This document shows positions 25,011 to 46,379 of a stretch of DNA of 64,000 nucleotides, piece by piece. Each line of letters begins with the position of its first letter. Position 1 is the first letter of the stretch. Below the pieces are notes generated by a model. That model did not search any database and was not told where the DNA came from. It worked only from the letters and a program-made list of their open reading frames with translations. This DNA is from Hirudinaria manillensis (lineage: Eukaryota; Annelida; Clitellata; Hirudinida; Hirudinidae): positions 8,966,001-9,030,000 of the forward strand of contig CM067528.1 of NCBI GenBank assembly GCA_034509925.1, read 5' to 3'. A program made the translations under genes and the position numbers.

Positions 25011-25383
25011 TTTTAAAGGAATGCGATAAAAATTTAAATGTTCGCCTTTTTTTACATTTTACCTGATATAATTGTGACATGTATATGAAACTTATATAAA
25101 AACACTCCTCTAATCTAATGTTGTGTCAAAATATCAGAGTAATTGGTTAAGAACTTTCAGAGAACATTCATGGGGTACAAACCATTGCATTTTTATTTGT
25201 ATAGAAGATGCTCGAAGTTTATAATAAGTGTTTTCCATATTTTATTAAAATTAATGATATTTAATTTGATAAGCATATTTAGAATCTTTTCATCGAAGCT
25301 CTCTTTATTTCATTTGACAATCAGACCAGGAAAAATTTGTTCACGACTCATATTCTAAATATAATCACCTTCACATTTTAGTT
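25011..25383. other. Spacer before the short SF3B1-like gene
   Basis: AT-rich with no motif. It must contain the upstream sequence of the short SF3B1-like gene and the 5' break of the Helitron. Confidence 0.4.
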
Positions 25384-26868
25384 ATGACATCCGAAGAAAT
25401 TATTCCAAGACCTAACAGCTCTCGTAAATTTTGGAACCGCGCCAAGAAAAACCTCTTAAAGTCAGAGCTGTTGGCGTTGATCCTGACATGTAAAGACGGA
25501 GATGGTAAAAAGAAGAAGGATGTATTCTCTGAAATTGTCGAGAAATTCAAAACGCTTGGAACCAAAAAACTTTTTCGTAACATTTTTCCTTTGCTCGCGG
25601 ATCCTAATTTGGAAATTCAAGAAAAAATGTTGATTATCGATGCAATGAATGAAATGTTGAAAGAATTGCACGAAGTAGACCCGCAGGTCATCAATGATAT
25701 AATGCTTATCATTCTGCCTTTACTTATGGAAGGATACACCTTAAGGGCACTCATATCCACTCTGGCCTCCATTACAGGTTTGACGAATATGGCTGCTATC
25801 GTCGAGCCAAACGTTGACCATAACTCCGATAGGATCAGACATGCCGTGGCAACGATTTTGACCGTTTTGGCATCTACATTCGGTATTTCCTCTCTCGTTC
25901 CATTGCTAAGAAACATGTGTGACGAGGAAAGTTGTTGGAGAAGAAGGCATACTATAACAATTACTGTTGAACGTATAGCAATCCTGCTTGCGGATATGAT
26001 ATTGCCCCATCTTCATGACTTAGTGGATATCGTCGGTGATAGATTGTCTGACGACGATCAAATGGTGAGAATCAGTGCCGCCCAGGCGATCATCGCCCTT
26101 GCCGAAGCCGCGACGCCTTACGGTATTGAACCATTCGACTGCCTTTTGATTCCTTTGTTTAAGGGAATGAGACGCCATAGAGGCGTGACTCTGGCAAAAT
26201 TTCTGGAGGCATTAGGATGTCTCATCTCTCTCATGGATGCTGAATTGTCCATTTATTATGTCTGGGAAGTCATGCCAATCGTCATTAGAGAGATTCAATC
26301 CGATGATGAATGCATGAAAAGGACAATACCGAAAGTCGTGAAGCACTGCTGTTCTGCTGGCGTCGACTCCTCTTACATAAAGGAGACAGTTTTGTCTCCG
26401 TTTTTTCAGTCTTTCTGGAATGGACAGGTGAAGGATGAACAGACTTACAGACAGATTGTCGATGCAACCATCATAATTGCCGGCAAGGTCGGATCATCGG
26501 AAGTAATAGGAAGGATAGTCGAAGACTTAAAAGATGGATCAGACGTGTACAGGGGAATAGTTCTGGAGACCATAGCGAAAGTCATGACTAACGTTGGTCA
26601 TGCAGATATGAATTCGAGACTCGAGAAACTGCTAGTAGAAGGAGTTCTCCATGCGTTCCAACAGCAGACGAGCTTTGACGATCCATCGATAATCGACAAC
26701 ACGATAGCCGTGATGGATTTGCTCGGAGACAGGGTGAGGAATTACGCTTGTCAGATTTGCGAGGTCATCAATTGCATGCTGAGTTCCAAGTCTGACAAAG
26801 CAAGAGGTCAGGCCACAGAACTTTTGACTCCAATTTCCCAAATCTTGCTTGCTTCAGAGTGGCAATGA
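25384..26868 (+). CDS. Short SF3B1-like HEAT-repeat protein (paralogue)
   Basis: Intronless, 494 codons. It aligns end to end with about residues 480-955 of human SF3B1, the first half of the HEAT superhelix, and lacks both the N-terminal U2AF-ligand region and the C-terminal HEAT repeats. The most conserved block is [15 protein letters not shown]. The sequence is much more diverged from canonical SF3B1 than the downstream copy. At the positions equivalent to human K666 and K700, known cancer hotspots, it has Ile (codon 25960-25962) and Met (26062-26064); H662 is kept. There is no stop or frameshift across 1.48 kb, which suggests selection. An AATAAA signal lies at 26986-26991. Function unknown: it could compete for SF3b partners or PHF5A, or be a decaying copy. 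Most likely a tandem or retroposed duplicate of the next gene. Confidence 0.8.
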   Translation: MTSEEIIPRPNSSRKFWNRAKKNLLKSELLALILTCKDGDGKKKKDVFSEIVEKFKTLGTKKLFRNIFPLLADPNLEIQEKMLIIDAMNEMLKELHEVDPQVINDIMLIILPLLMEGYTLRALISTLASITGLTNMAAIVEPNVDHNSDRIRHAVATILTVLASTFGISSLVPLLRNMCDEESCWRRRHTITITVERIAILLADMILPHLHDLVDIVGDRLSDDDQMVRISAAQAIIALAEAATPYGIEPFDCLLIPLFKGMRRHRGVTLAKFLEALGCLISLMDAELSIYYVWEVMPIVIREIQSDDECMKRTIPKVVKHCCSAGVDSSYIKETVLSPFFQSFWNGQVKDEQTYRQIVDATIIIAGKVGSSEVIGRIVEDLKDGSDVYRGIVLETIAKVMTNVGHADMNSRLEKLLVEGVLHAFQQQTSFDDPSIIDNTIAVMDLLGDRVRNYACQICEVINCMLSSKSDKARGQATELLTPISQILLASEWQ

Positions 26869-27952
26869 ACCAATATCCATCCAATAGCAGCATTGACCAA
26901 CAACTCATATCTTCCTGAGACAAATTGCAAACTCAGACATGTAACTAATTTTTAAATAATTGTATTTTAAAATAATAATCTTTTTAATAAATATTGTTGA
27001 TCGTCATATAATATAAGTGTCTTGCTTATGTGGTCGTACTGCACAATACCAGTATTTATATAATCTATTCCAGTCACTTAATTTAATGATTTTATTTATA
27101 CAATTCTGATTGGCAACGGCGCCCATAATGTCGTCAGCAACATATTTTTAACTGTTCTTTGTTTTTACATGGCGTGGTGTCTTTGGCGTGGTTCCATTTG
27201 TAGGTTTAACGATCAAACTCCCCATACATACAAGGCAACGCATTATTAACAACATGCAATGCATTGGTTAAACAAAAAACAAAGATTTAATGATTTCTCA
27301 ATGATTCTTGTAACGAGTCTGAAGACCTGAAGAGTCGCTTACGAGGCTGTTCTAATTAAATTTGTTTAATAAACTTTGATGAAACTACTTTCATGGTTAA
27401 TGGGATTACTTTTTAAACTGGAATGAAAATAAAAATTTTTTTTTATTATTTTAATAACATTTCTTTATCGCCGATAAAAGTTAATTGTTTAATTGAGTTT
27501 TAAAATTGATTCATTTTTTTCAAAATTAATTTTCAAAAGTCTAGACTCATTTCATGAAATAAATTTTAAAATTAGTCAGAGTGAGGGACTAGTCTGCCGA
27601 TTTCTTAAAGATGCTGGAACCGATGAATTCATGACAAAATATTTTTTAATTAAATTATTTCAATTACATTAATTTTTTTAAGGTATTTCTTTAAAATTTT
27701 AAATAATTTAAATTTAATTATAACAGAATTAATGTAATTAAAAATTAATTTAAAATAAATTAAAATGAAATTTTTATGATAATTTTAATAATTGGTAATA
27801 AAATTAATACGCATACTCAGAATCTTTTGATACTACCTGCAAGCTTGATATTTCTGAAATTAACACCAGATCAACCAGCAATCACCAACCAAGAAGAAAA
27901 CTTAAGCAGCACAGGAAACAGGATATTCTCAAACAGCACTCTTTCTCCTGCA
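26869..27952. other. Spacer between the two SF3B1-family genes
   Basis: Mostly very AT-rich, with TTTAATTAAATT-type sequence at about 27620-27770. The frame of the next gene is open from 27776, but residues coded before 27953 look like non-coding sequence. A TTTCTGAAATTAACACCAG run near 27870 could be a 5' UTR intron acceptor. Confidence 0.4.
26986..26991 (+). terminator. Poly(A) signal AATAAA, short SF3B1-like gene
   Basis: Canonical hexamer 118 bp past the stop codon. It supports the idea that the short gene has its own transcription unit. Confidence 0.5.
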
Positions 27953-30900
27953 ATGACTAACAAAAACATGAAGGGCCAAAACTCCACCAGTTACGAAGCT
28001 TTCGATAACGATGACGTCGTTGACGAAGTCGACGACGTTGAGAGTGTCAGTGACACTCCTAGATTGTTGAAAGACCACGATCCTATGGCAGAGTATCGAA
28101 CTAAAACCATCGCGGAAAGGGAGAATGAGTATCAGGGAAGAAGGAAAAATATGGCACTTTCTCCCCCCAGATACGATCCTTTTGCTGAGGGTGGAGTCAC
28201 TCCGTCCGTATCATCCGAAAGAAGAACTTATGCCCAAATTATGATGGAAAGAGATCAGAAAAATGAAAAGAAAGAAATTGAAGACAAATTAAAAACAAAG
28301 ATCAAGGAAGGCACTTTGAAAGCCAAGCCAGTGGCACCGACTACGAGCCAAGAAACGAGCAAGAAACGCCGTTGGGATCAGACGGCTAGCAGTTCACCCA
28401 AGTCGAAGAAATGTCACTTTGACGAGGTCGCCACACCATCCGTATCAAAGTGGAATGAAACACCGGTCGTGTCCAAGGGCGAAGAGACTCCAGCTGTTCA
28501 TAAAATGTGGGAGGCCACACCGGGAGCTGAAACTCCGGGCCGTATTTCACAGGCAACCCCGAGTGTGCGCAGAAACAGATGGGATGAGACTCCCAAAGCA
28601 GAGGAGATGCCGGAAGTGCAAAAACCAAAAGTTGCTCCTGGTGCCAGCATAAGGAAATCCAGGTGGGATGAGACGCCCGCCAACGCCACGCCATGCATTT
28701 CTGGACTCATGAGCACTCCTGGATTCATGACCCCGATGAGTTCGAGCACGGGAGGAGCCACTCCCGTTGCTTTTACGCCATCGGCATCCACACCCATGGG
28801 GGCAAACGCCATGGCCATGGCAACGCCTGGACCCGCTCCCGGTTTCGGGATTCCTATGACTCCGGAACAACGGCATCTTTGGGCCCTCCAGATGGAAATC
28901 GATGAGAGAAACAGGCCGTTGTCGGACGAAGAAATTGATGCCATGATGCCGCCGGGCTTTAAGATTCTTCCACCTCCTCAGGGATATGTTCCGATCACAC
29001 CTTCGAGGAAGCTCTTGGCAACGCCCACGCCGTCGACGGCATCGCAGAGGGGATTCGTCATGCAAACGCCTGGTGCCGAGACCAAAATTGTAGATTTACA
29101 GCCAAAGGATGCCAATTTGCCAATCTTGAAGCCAGACGACATGCAGTACTTTGACAGGCTTCTGGTCGAAGTCGACGAAGAGACTCTTAGCGCGGAGGAA
29201 CAAAAAGAAAGGAAAGTAATGACGCTTCTGCTGAAGATTAAGAACGGTACGCCGCCGATGAGGAAAGCTGCACTCCGCCAAATAACAGAAAAAGCCAGGG
29301 AGTTTGGAGCCAAGGCTCTTTTCGATAAAATCCTTCCTTTACTCATGAATCCGAGCTTGGAAGACCAAGAGCGACACTTGATGGTCAAAGTCATAGACAG
29401 GATTTTGTACAAACTGGATGATTTAGTTCGACCTTACGTTCACAAAATACTGGTCGTCATTCAGCCACTCCTTATTGACGAGGACTATTACTCTAGAGTT
29501 GAGGGTCGAGAAATCATATCCAATCTGGCCAAGGCTGCAGGCCTGCAGACCATGATCCAAATCATGAGGCCAGACCTTGACAATATGGACGAATACGTTA
29601 GGAACACCTCGGCAAGGGCTTTTGCAGTCGTTGCCAGTTCGCTGGGCGTGAGAGAGTTGCTTCCTTTCATAAAGGCTGTGTGCCAAAGCAAAAAGAGTTG
29701 GCAGGCAAGGCACACCGGAATAAAGATTTTCCAACAGATGGCGATCCTTCAAGGTTGTGCAATTTTGCCCCATCTAACGAACATAGTGAACATCATCAAG
29801 GATAGATTAATCGATGAAAATCAAAAAGTTAGAACGATCACCGCCCTGGCAATTGCTGCTCTTGCCGAAGCCGCCACACCTTACGGAATTGAATGCTTTG
29901 ACGGCATCTTGAAACCCCTGTTTCAAGGACTCAAAAGCCACAGAGGCAAGATATTGGCAGCTTTCTTAAAGGCGGCAGGATGTCTTATTCCTCTCATGGA
30001 TGCCGAAATGTCTGATTGCTATGTCAAGGAAGTCATGTTGATTCTCGTTAGGGAGTTTCATTCTAGCGATGGAGAGATGAGGCCGATAGTTCTCAAGGTC
30101 GTGAAACAGTCCTGTGCCGCCGATGGTGTGGAGTCCGCCTTCATCAAAGAAGAAGTTTTGCCTTCTTATTTCAAATGTTTCTGGACTCAAAGAATGGCCA
30201 TGGACAGAAGGAACTACAAGAATTTGGTCGATACAACTGTCGAAATCGCCAACAAGGTCGGAAGTGCAGAGATAGTTGGAAGATTGGTCGACGGTTTAAA
30301 AGATGACTCGGAACAGTACAGAAAAATGGTTATGGAGACCATTGAAAAAGTCATGAACAACGTTGGCTCTGCTGATATTGATTCGAGGCTAGAGGAATTG
30401 CTCATGGACGGAGTGCTCTATGCATTCCAGGAACAGTCACCTGATGAAAACCAGGCGATAATCAACGGTATTGTTGCCGTGGTGAATTCTCTCGGAGTGA
30501 GGATGAAACCGTATGTGTCTCAGATGCACGGACTCATTGCATGGAGGATGACAAACAAATTGGCCAAATTAAGGGAACAGGCATCCGATCTCATGGCTCG
30601 AACTGCCCACGTTTGGATGAATTGTGGAGGAGAACTAACACTTGTTAATATGGGACAGATTTTTTACGAATTCCTGGGCGAAGAATATCCGGAAGTTCTT
30701 GGCAGCATTCTCGGAGCATTAAAAAGCATCGTTAATGTCGTCGGCATGTCTAAGATGGTTCCACCAATCAAAGACCTCTTACCGAGACTGACTCCTATAC
30801 TCAAGAACAGACACGAAAAGGTGCAGGAGAATTGCATCGATCTGATCGGCCGAATTGCAGACAGGGGAGCTGAATATGTGGCAGCCAGGGAGTGGATGAG

Positions 30901-31648
30901 GATTTGCTTCGAACTTCTGGAACTGCTCAAAGCCAACAAAAAGGCCATCAGAAGAGCAGCCGTCAATACTTTCGGTTATATAGCCAAAGCCATCGGACCT
31001 CACGATGTTTTGGCCACGTTGTTGAACAATCTCAAGGTTCAAGAAAGACAGAATCGCGTGTGCACGACCGTGGCCATAGCCATCGTCGCCGAAACTTGCG
31101 CACCGTTCACAGTACTACCGGCTTTGATGAACGAATACAGAGTCCCAGAGATGAATGTACAGAATGGAGTCCTTAAGTCACTCTCCTTCCTCTTTGAATA
31201 TGTCGGCGAAATGAGCAAAGATTACGTGTACGCCATCACCCCGCTCCTGGAAGATGCCCTCATGGACAGAGACCTGGTCCATAGGCAGACGGCCATGTCG
31301 GCCATAGGGCACCTGGCAATTGGCATCTATGGATTCGGCTGCGAGGATGCCCTCGCGCACCTGATGAATTTCGTCTGGCCGAACATCTTCGAAACGTCAG
31401 CTCACGTTCGCCTTGCATTTGCGAACGCAGTCGAGGGAATGAGGATCGCTCTCGGCCCGGACAAGATCCTCCAACATTTGTTCCAAGGACTTTACCATCC
31501 TGCCAGGAAGGTCAGAGAGGCCTACTGGAAGGTGTACAACTCGTTGTACCTCGGATCTCAAGACGCACTCGTGGCTGCCTATCCTAGGATACCCAACGAC
31601 GACAAAAACAAGTACATCAGATACGAATTGGACTACACTCTCTTTTGA
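27953..31648 (+). CDS. SF3B1: Splicing factor 3B subunit 1 (intronless)
   Basis: One frame of 1231 codons from the preferred ATG at 27953 (open from 27776). SF3B1 is the HEAT-repeat core of SF3b in U2 (and U12) snRNP and clamps the branch-point duplex. N-terminal part: YDPFAEGG, then five tryptophan ULM-type motifs ([36 protein letters not shown]) in a TP-rich region. [10 protein letters not shown] block follows, then about 20 HEAT repeats ([58 protein letters not shown]). It ends [10 protein letters not shown]. Residues equivalent to R625, H662, K666 and K700 are intact. Compared with human (1304 aa) it lacks the first 80-90 residues, and some very conserved C-terminal stretches are diverged. 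No introns, unlike typical metazoan SF3B1, so it may be a functional retrogene. AATAAA at 31727-31732. Confidence 0.93.
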   Translation: MTNKNMKGQNSTSYEAFDNDDVVDEVDDVESVSDTPRLLKDHDPMAEYRTKTIAERENEYQGRRKNMALSPPRYDPFAEGGVTPSVSSERRTYAQIMMERDQKNEKKEIEDKLKTKIKEGTLKAKPVAPTTSQETSKKRRWDQTASSSPKSKKCHFDEVATPSVSKWNETPVVSKGEETPAVHKMWEATPGAETPGRISQATPSVRRNRWDETPKAEEMPEVQKPKVAPGASIRKSRWDETPANATPCISGLMSTPGFMTPMSSSTGGATPVAFTPSASTPMGANAMAMATPGPAPGFGIPMTPEQRHLWALQMEIDERNRPLSDEEIDAMMPPGFKILPPPQGYVPITPSRKLLATPTPSTASQRGFVMQTPGAETKIVDLQPKDANLPILKPDDMQYFDRLLVEVDEETLSAEEQKERKVMTLLLKIKNGTPPMRKAALRQITEKAREFGAKALFDKILPLLMNPSLEDQERHLMVKVIDRILYKLDDLVRPYVHKILVVIQPLLIDEDYYSRVEGREIISNLAKAAGLQTMIQIMRPDLDNMDEYVRNTSARAFAVVASSLGVRELLPFIKAVCQSKKSWQARHTGIKIFQQMAILQGCAILPHLTNIVNIIKDRLIDENQKVRTITALAIAALAEAATPYGIECFDGILKPLFQGLKSHRGKILAAFLKAAGCLIPLMDAEMSDCYVKEVMLILVREFHSSDGEMRPIVLKVVKQSCAADGVESAFIKEEVLPSYFKCFWTQRMAMDRRNYKNLVDTTVEIANKVGSAEIVGRLVDGLKDDSEQYRKMVMETIEKVMNNVGSADIDSRLEELLMDGVLYAFQEQSPDENQAIINGIVAVVNSLGVRMKPYVSQMHGLIAWRMTNKLAKLREQASDLMARTAHVWMNCGGELTLVNMGQIFYEFLGEEYPEVLGSILGALKSIVNVVGMSKMVPPIKDLLPRLTPILKNRHEKVQENCIDLIGRIADRGAEYVAAREWMRICFELLELLKANKKAIRRAAVNTFGYIAKAIGPHDVLATLLNNLKVQERQNRVCTTVAIAIVAETCAPFTVLPALMNEYRVPEMNVQNGVLKSLSFLFEYVGEMSKDYVYAITPLLEDALMDRDLVHRQTAMSAIGHLAIGIYGFGCEDALAHLMNFVWPNIFETSAHVRLAFANAVEGMRIALGPDKILQHLFQGLYHPARKVREAYWKVYNSLYLGSQDALVAAYPRIPNDDKNKYIRYELDYTLF

Positions 31649-31944
31649 ACGTACTCTATTTAGCATGGCATTCAGAAAATGAAATTGCATGTTTAATACT
31701 AGTATAATATTAGTTATTATAATTTGAATAAAAGTTAATTTTAACATGATTGTTGGATTTCTATGGATTTACAAAATATGATCAATATTGTCATTTTGCA
31801 ATTTAATAAATCAATTAAAAAAATATTTAGAGTAACCAATCAATAACATAAAATAGCTTTTACTGAGAATAAAACTATGAAGACACTTGATGCTCTAAGT
31901 TGAAACCATTTCATTTCATGGGCTCCATTTGTACTTTAGAGGGC
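31649..31944. other. Convergent spacer, SF3B1 / HTD2
   Basis: 296 bp between two stop codons facing each other. It holds the SF3B1 poly(A) signal (31727-31732) and the HTD2 3' UTR. No other feature seen. Confidence 0.5.
31727..31732 (+). terminator. Poly(A) signal AATAAA, SF3B1
   Basis: Canonical hexamer 79 bp past the SF3B1 stop codon. Confidence 0.6.
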
Positions 31945-33148
31945 TCAGACAGAGATGCCCTTTGAACCTTTGCACAGGAGACCTCTGGCACTACCCTCTA
32001 TCAAAATCTGAAATGAATAACGAAGAAACAATGAGCGAAATATAAATATATTTAAAGTCTAACAATTTCATCCATTGGGGACCAATTTTAAAAAATACAG
32101 AAACAAGAAATCATAGCAACAAAAAGCAATAGGTTTGCAATACAAGCACTTTTGTCAAAAAGTAAACATGCATTCCAATCCTCAATCAAACCTTGTTGGA
32201 ACTGTTTGAAATGCACCTCAACCCAACCAACACCCTGATTCCTTCCACCTCTTTGATCTCCATTTCTGCTGTGATCTCTTCATTGACAAAAACTGGAAAT
32301 TTTTATTATGATTGATTTTAACACAAACAAAATGAGAGTAAAGATATTTATTAAGCTAAGGATCATTACCTCAATCACAAAATGAGTGACTAAATTCACA
32401 AGTGATTTTTCAACTTATCAGAATTCATTTTGGACATTTGATTAAAAAGTAATATAATAAAAAAGTTTTGGAAACTCAAAAAATGAATTAATTGCATTAA
32501 ATTTATGATCCCATCACACTTTTAATACAAACATCATAATAATTCCAATAACTATAATAACAATGATAGGTGCATTAATGTTTTATCCAACTATCAATCC
32601 AATCAATCACACTTCACCTGGTTTGAGATATGCACATTCCAAGCTCAGCAGCACTGCACCTGAGCCAAAATGTTGTGCCATAAGACCAGAAAATAAACTG
32701 AAGTCATATGAATTATTGTTTGTAAATAACACAGACTTGCAAATGCAATAACTGACACAAATATGTTTTCCACTGCAGCTTTTAACTAGATAGTTGTCAT
32801 TAACTCTGCACTTCTATGAAACTATGTACAACACTCCAACAGAAATAATAACCTGTTAGCAAGCATTCCATGAACAATCGGTTTATTAAATTTGGTTTTT
32901 GAAGCAAAGGCTTCATCTAAGTGAATGGGATTGTGGTCCCCGCTGAGTTGGGCAAAGGTTTTTACATCTTCTGGAGTGAAGAGTCGCTTTATAGAAAATT
33001 TAGAACCGACATCAATTCTTGCCGGCTTATCATCGACAGATTTATTACTTAGGAGTTTTATATTTTGATTTATATACTTGATAGGAAATAACAAACTCCC
33101 CGTGGTAAGTCTTCTGTAAAAGAGATAAAAACCCGATCCCATCTTCAT
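31945..33148 (-). CDS. HTD2: Hydroxyacyl-thioester dehydratase type 2, mitochondrial
   Basis: Four exons: 33148-32853, 32697-32618, 32292-32228, 32007-31945; phases close to 167 residues (human HTD2 168). It is a MaoC-like (R)-specific 3-hydroxyacyl-ACP dehydratase of mitochondrial fatty-acid synthesis type II, which supplies lipoate and acyl-ACP. The basic N-terminus, rich in Arg, Tyr and Leu (about residues 1-35), suits a mitochondrial presequence. The hydratase-2 motif is complete: FAQLSGDHNPIHLDEAFA (catalytic Asp and His) and KPIVHGMLAN. Exons 2-4 give the rest of the hot-dog fold (SGAVLLSLECAYLKP, VNEEITAEMEIKEVEG). In vertebrates HTD2 is read from a bicistronic mRNA with RPP14; no RPP14 frame is seen upstream here. 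Confidence 0.9.
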
Positions 33149-43101
<9,953 letters not shown>

Positions 43102-43523
43102 GTTTAATCCGAAACGACTTAGTAAAATTAACGTCTTTTTAACATCGAAGCTAAATCGATACTCAAAATATGTTTGGCGCGATGGCGGCGAATCTATTTA
43201 TAATAACATAATATTTAATATCATTGCCAGTTTTTAATCAAAATGTTATTAACCATTCTGAGATATTTAATAAACGATTTTTTACATTATCAAAATAGAT
43301 ACAGTATTCAATGATTTTTTAGCGAAATCTAAAAAAACTAATTATGAACAAAAAATAAGATTAACAGAAAACGTTATTAATCCTCGGAGAGCAAAATTTC
43401 CAAAGCTTTAGAAAATTTATTCAGCAAAGTTTAATTTATTATCTGAAACTAACACGAGATTAGATCGTAGAAAAACTACCATTGCACCAGTTATTCTCTT
43501 AAAACAATCAACATAAACCACCC
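43102..43523. other. SMC3 upstream region and 3' side of HECT gene 1
   Basis: 422 bp, strongly AT-rich. It contains the SMC3 promoter/5' UTR and the HECT gene 1 3' UTR (a minus-strand AATAAA lies about 90 bp past its stop). Unlike the other two HECT genes, this 3' flank is unrelated to theirs. Confidence 0.5.
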
Positions 43524-46379
43524 TTAAGCAAAGCCGAAAGAATTTGATCCTTCTCTAATGGCAAGGAGGAGCTTTTCTTCAAGAACTTCCTTACAGCTGT
43601 AACGATTTAAAATCAATGTGTTGAAACATGTTGATGATGACGGGAAACATTTATCAGGATCCCCATCACGTTCCCTGAGCTGGATTGTAAGTGTTGGTGT
43701 CAACGTTTTTAGACCACCACAGGGTAACCTCGGACTGCTCGTAACAAAATGAAGGAAATAACTCTGATCACTGGCAGATAATGACGAGAGAACCTCGAAT
43801 AAATATTGAACGACAGGATTATCTACAGATAGTCCATCTTCCAAAATGCAATTATCCCTGAGGTATTCGACAGTCCACTGCTCTTTCCGAATGCCGCAAA
43901 ACAGCAGATCAAGTTCGTCAAAATAAAATCGTTTAAACAATTTTACTGAAAAAAACTGGTTGAATCCGGACCTAAGTCTTCTGAAGCTCTCTTCTGGTCC
44001 TTTGTACAACAGCCACCAGATCAATAACTGCAAATATTCTTCCAAATTATGAGCTGTCAAAAAAATATCTTCGCCACCGCTTTTCATTTCCACCGATGGA
44101 AATCCGGGAAGAGTAAAATTGATGCACAGATCTTCAAAAGAGCATCCATCGCATTTCAATTTCGATAAGGCATCTGCACGCTCCTCAGGAGTTAGAGATT
44201 TGTCATTGGTAATGTTCAATTTCTCTTTCATGGTCCTGATTAAGCTTAATACGAATTTGAACATGGAGGGTACAACATACTGTAGATCGCCAAGTGAAAG
44301 AAACTGCATTCCATCAATTGTACCAATCATGCTCTTATAAAACGCTTTGCTAAAATTAATATCGAGCCTTTCACCAATTGCGATCGACTTTGCCATGACA
44401 ATCCCAACGGCTTCCATCACGTTTTGCGACTGTAATGAAGATAAAGGCTTAGGAAACAGGCCCACTGGTGAATTAACGTACACCACACCGTTGACACTCG
44501 TAACTGGATCGCCAATCCACACGTCCAATTCGTACCTCTGACAATCTCGGGAGAATTCTGTGTAAAATTCTTTCACAGGCCCGTTGCCAGTTGCAATTTC
44601 TCCTTCAAATCTTATTCCCGAAGCAAATGACTTCGAGGTGTTAAACAAATGAAGTTTGTCAGAAACAAAGCTAGCCAGTTCTGTCCTTGGAACTTCAATC
44701 GAATCCTCCTCACCGGGGTAAAAATGGTCAAACACTTGATCTCCTACATCCACAGAAAATAAATTCTCACGCGTCTCATACGAGAATAAAAATGGATAAT
44801 GATCTGCTATTTTTATAATTGACTCGGTCATGTTGGTATATTCTTTGGACATTCCCCTATCGATCAATTCAAAATAAACAGTTTCTAAATTTTTACTTAC
44901 AAAATGATTTCTATCGATCAGCTTTTCGGTAGTCACAACTCCAAAAACCAATCCCCAATTCTCGTTTACCTCGTTGAAAATTGATAAAAGTCTCAGTACC
45001 TGGACAAACGGGTTTGTTTTCAGTTCATCTGGAGAGTTTGACAAACCGAGAGCTCTGTTCATAGATGACGAAACGCCTAGTCCTAGACTGATGTTTTTTG
45101 GCGACTCAGGTATCATAGCGCAGCGGTCTCTATCACCAATGTCGTCAATGTGAATCAGAAAACCCTGATCTATCAAGATTATATCGAGTGTTTCAACTAG
45201 TGACGTGATGAAGGTTTTAAAGTTTTCGATTCCCTTTGACTCTTTTACCATTCTTTGTAGGACATGAGGCTCTTCGAGAGGCAGGTAACGCGGCAACTTC
45301 AACATTAGTGCTACGGCTAATAACAAGCGGTGGTATCTCAATCCATAAATTGACCGAAGATCCAGGATATTGCTATTCACAGGGAGAAGAGCTTCGAGAA
45401 TTATGTTTATTTTACTCAGGCGAAATTCAAGGTCTTCTTGAATAGGAGTCATTTCATCGTAGTCGTACAACCAATACGTTACAGACCTTGCCCAAAAGTC
45501 CGTCACCCAATGCCATTCGTCATCCAAGAGCGATTCAACGTTCGGATTATTATGAAGAACTTCAAAGAGTTTTGCCTTCTGAAATTCTCTCACATGGTTG
45601 TCTATCAAGGTTTCCATGACGGCCAAACCAATTGCCGTGTTTTCCTCTTGTACCGACAGCACCAAATCTTTTACGAATGACAAAAGATCATCAATTTTCA
45701 CGAAATTGGTTAGTATGTTTAAACTGTTTGCCCAGAATATAGTCTTCAAGAGAAGAACCTGCTGCACGAACAGCGATTCTGAACTCGTGCACAATTCGTA
45801 AACTAGAGGAAATAATCTGTCAAGCGTGGAAATAAGATATGAAGTGTTATCTGCTTTAACGTGGGTACCTGTGAATAAAACACCCATGCCGATGTCTTTT
45901 AAAGAGTCGTAACTCGGACGAGGCGGCAATGCAGGTAACAGTTCGGAAATCACGTGTGCCACAGTGATTTCGTTCGATCCATCTTGCAGTGCACACTTAA
46001 TGAGTCCGTTTTCCTTTTCCATTTTCATTACCTTGATGAGAGCATTGACAATACCACTTTGTTCCAGGATCACGAATCTCTTGAAGCGACAATATACGTT
46101 CACAAGATCGTGTAAAACCATCAATATTTCCGTGTTGTCGGATATAATATCGTACGACGTAAGTCCAACGAGCAACTTCAGAAAATTGTTCGTTATGACG
46201 CATTTCCTGAACCGACAGGGGGTATGTTGCCAAACGTTGAAGACCGTATGGAAATCCTTAAATCTACGTACCAAGCTCGAACAATCATCGATTAACATTC
46301 GTATGTGGCCAGGATTCGCTCCCTTTAGGTCGAGTAGAAATTCCACAATTTCTTCCTCTATTTTTCCGAAATCACGCAT
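43524..46379 (-). CDS. HECT E3 ubiquitin ligase, TRIP12/UFD4-like C-terminus (array copy 1, type A)
   Basis: Intronless, 951 codons. The C-terminal 350-380 residues are a HECT domain closest to TRIP12/UFD4: FYTEFSRDCQRYELDVW, GIVMAKSIAIGERLDI, EEYLQLLIWW, FVTSSPRLPCGGLKTL. The catalytic cysteine loop is PSSSTCFNTLIL, and the end EKLLLAIREGSNSFG is typical. HECT ligases accept ubiquitin from E2 on this cysteine and pass it to a substrate. The N-terminal 570 residues are helical with no recognised domain, possibly an armadillo-like substrate-binding region; TRIP12's own ARM/WWE parts are not recognisable. The domain and catalytic residue look intact. It lies in tandem with two paralogues on the same strand; the 5' flank (46380-46830) matches that of copy 2. 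Confidence 0.88.
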   Translation of the reverse strand: MRDFGKIEEEIVEFLLDLKGANPGHIRMLIDDCSSLVRRFKDFHTVFNVWQHTPCRFRKCVITNNFLKLLVGLTSYDIISDNTEILMVLHDLVNVYCRFKRFVILEQSGIVNALIKVMKMEKENGLIKCALQDGSNEITVAHVISELLPALPPRPSYDSLKDIGMGVLFTGTHVKADNTSYLISTLDRLFPLVYELCTSSESLFVQQVLLLKTIFWANSLNILTNFVKIDDLLSFVKDLVLSVQEENTAIGLAVMETLIDNHVREFQKAKLFEVLHNNPNVESLLDDEWHWVTDFWARSVTYWLYDYDEMTPIQEDLEFRLSKINIILEALLPVNSNILDLRSIYGLRYHRLLLAVALMLKLPRYLPLEEPHVLQRMVKESKGIENFKTFITSLVETLDIILIDQGFLIHIDDIGDRDRCAMIPESPKNISLGLGVSSSMNRALGLSNSPDELKTNPFVQVLRLLSIFNEVNENWGLVFGVVTTEKLIDRNHFVSKNLETVYFELIDRGMSKEYTNMTESIIKIADHYPFLFSYETRENLFSVDVGDQVFDHFYPGEEDSIEVPRTELASFVSDKLHLFNTSKSFASGIRFEGEIATGNGPVKEFYTEFSRDCQRYELDVWIGDPVTSVNGVVYVNSPVGLFPKPLSSLQSQNVMEAVGIVMAKSIAIGERLDINFSKAFYKSMIGTIDGMQFLSLGDLQYVVPSMFKFVLSLIRTMKEKLNITNDKSLTPEERADALSKLKCDGCSFEDLCINFTLPGFPSVEMKSGGEDIFLTAHNLEEYLQLLIWWLLYKGPEESFRRLRSGFNQFFSVKLFKRFYFDELDLLFCGIRKEQWTVEYLRDNCILEDGLSVDNPVVQYLFEVLSSLSASDQSYFLHFVTSSPRLPCGGLKTLTPTLTIQLRERDGDPDKCFPSSSTCFNTLILNRYSCKEVLEEKLLLAIREGSNSFGFA

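Noticed and set aside
27776-27952. Upstream in-frame extension of SF3B1 from the ATG at 27776
   Set aside because: The first 59 residues are hydrophobic and low-complexity, unlike any SF3B1 N-terminus; the ATG at 27953 is preferred.
28386-29065. Long antisense and alternative-frame ORFs across SF3B1
   Set aside because: Shadows of the real SF3B1 frame, in its TP-rich low-complexity region.
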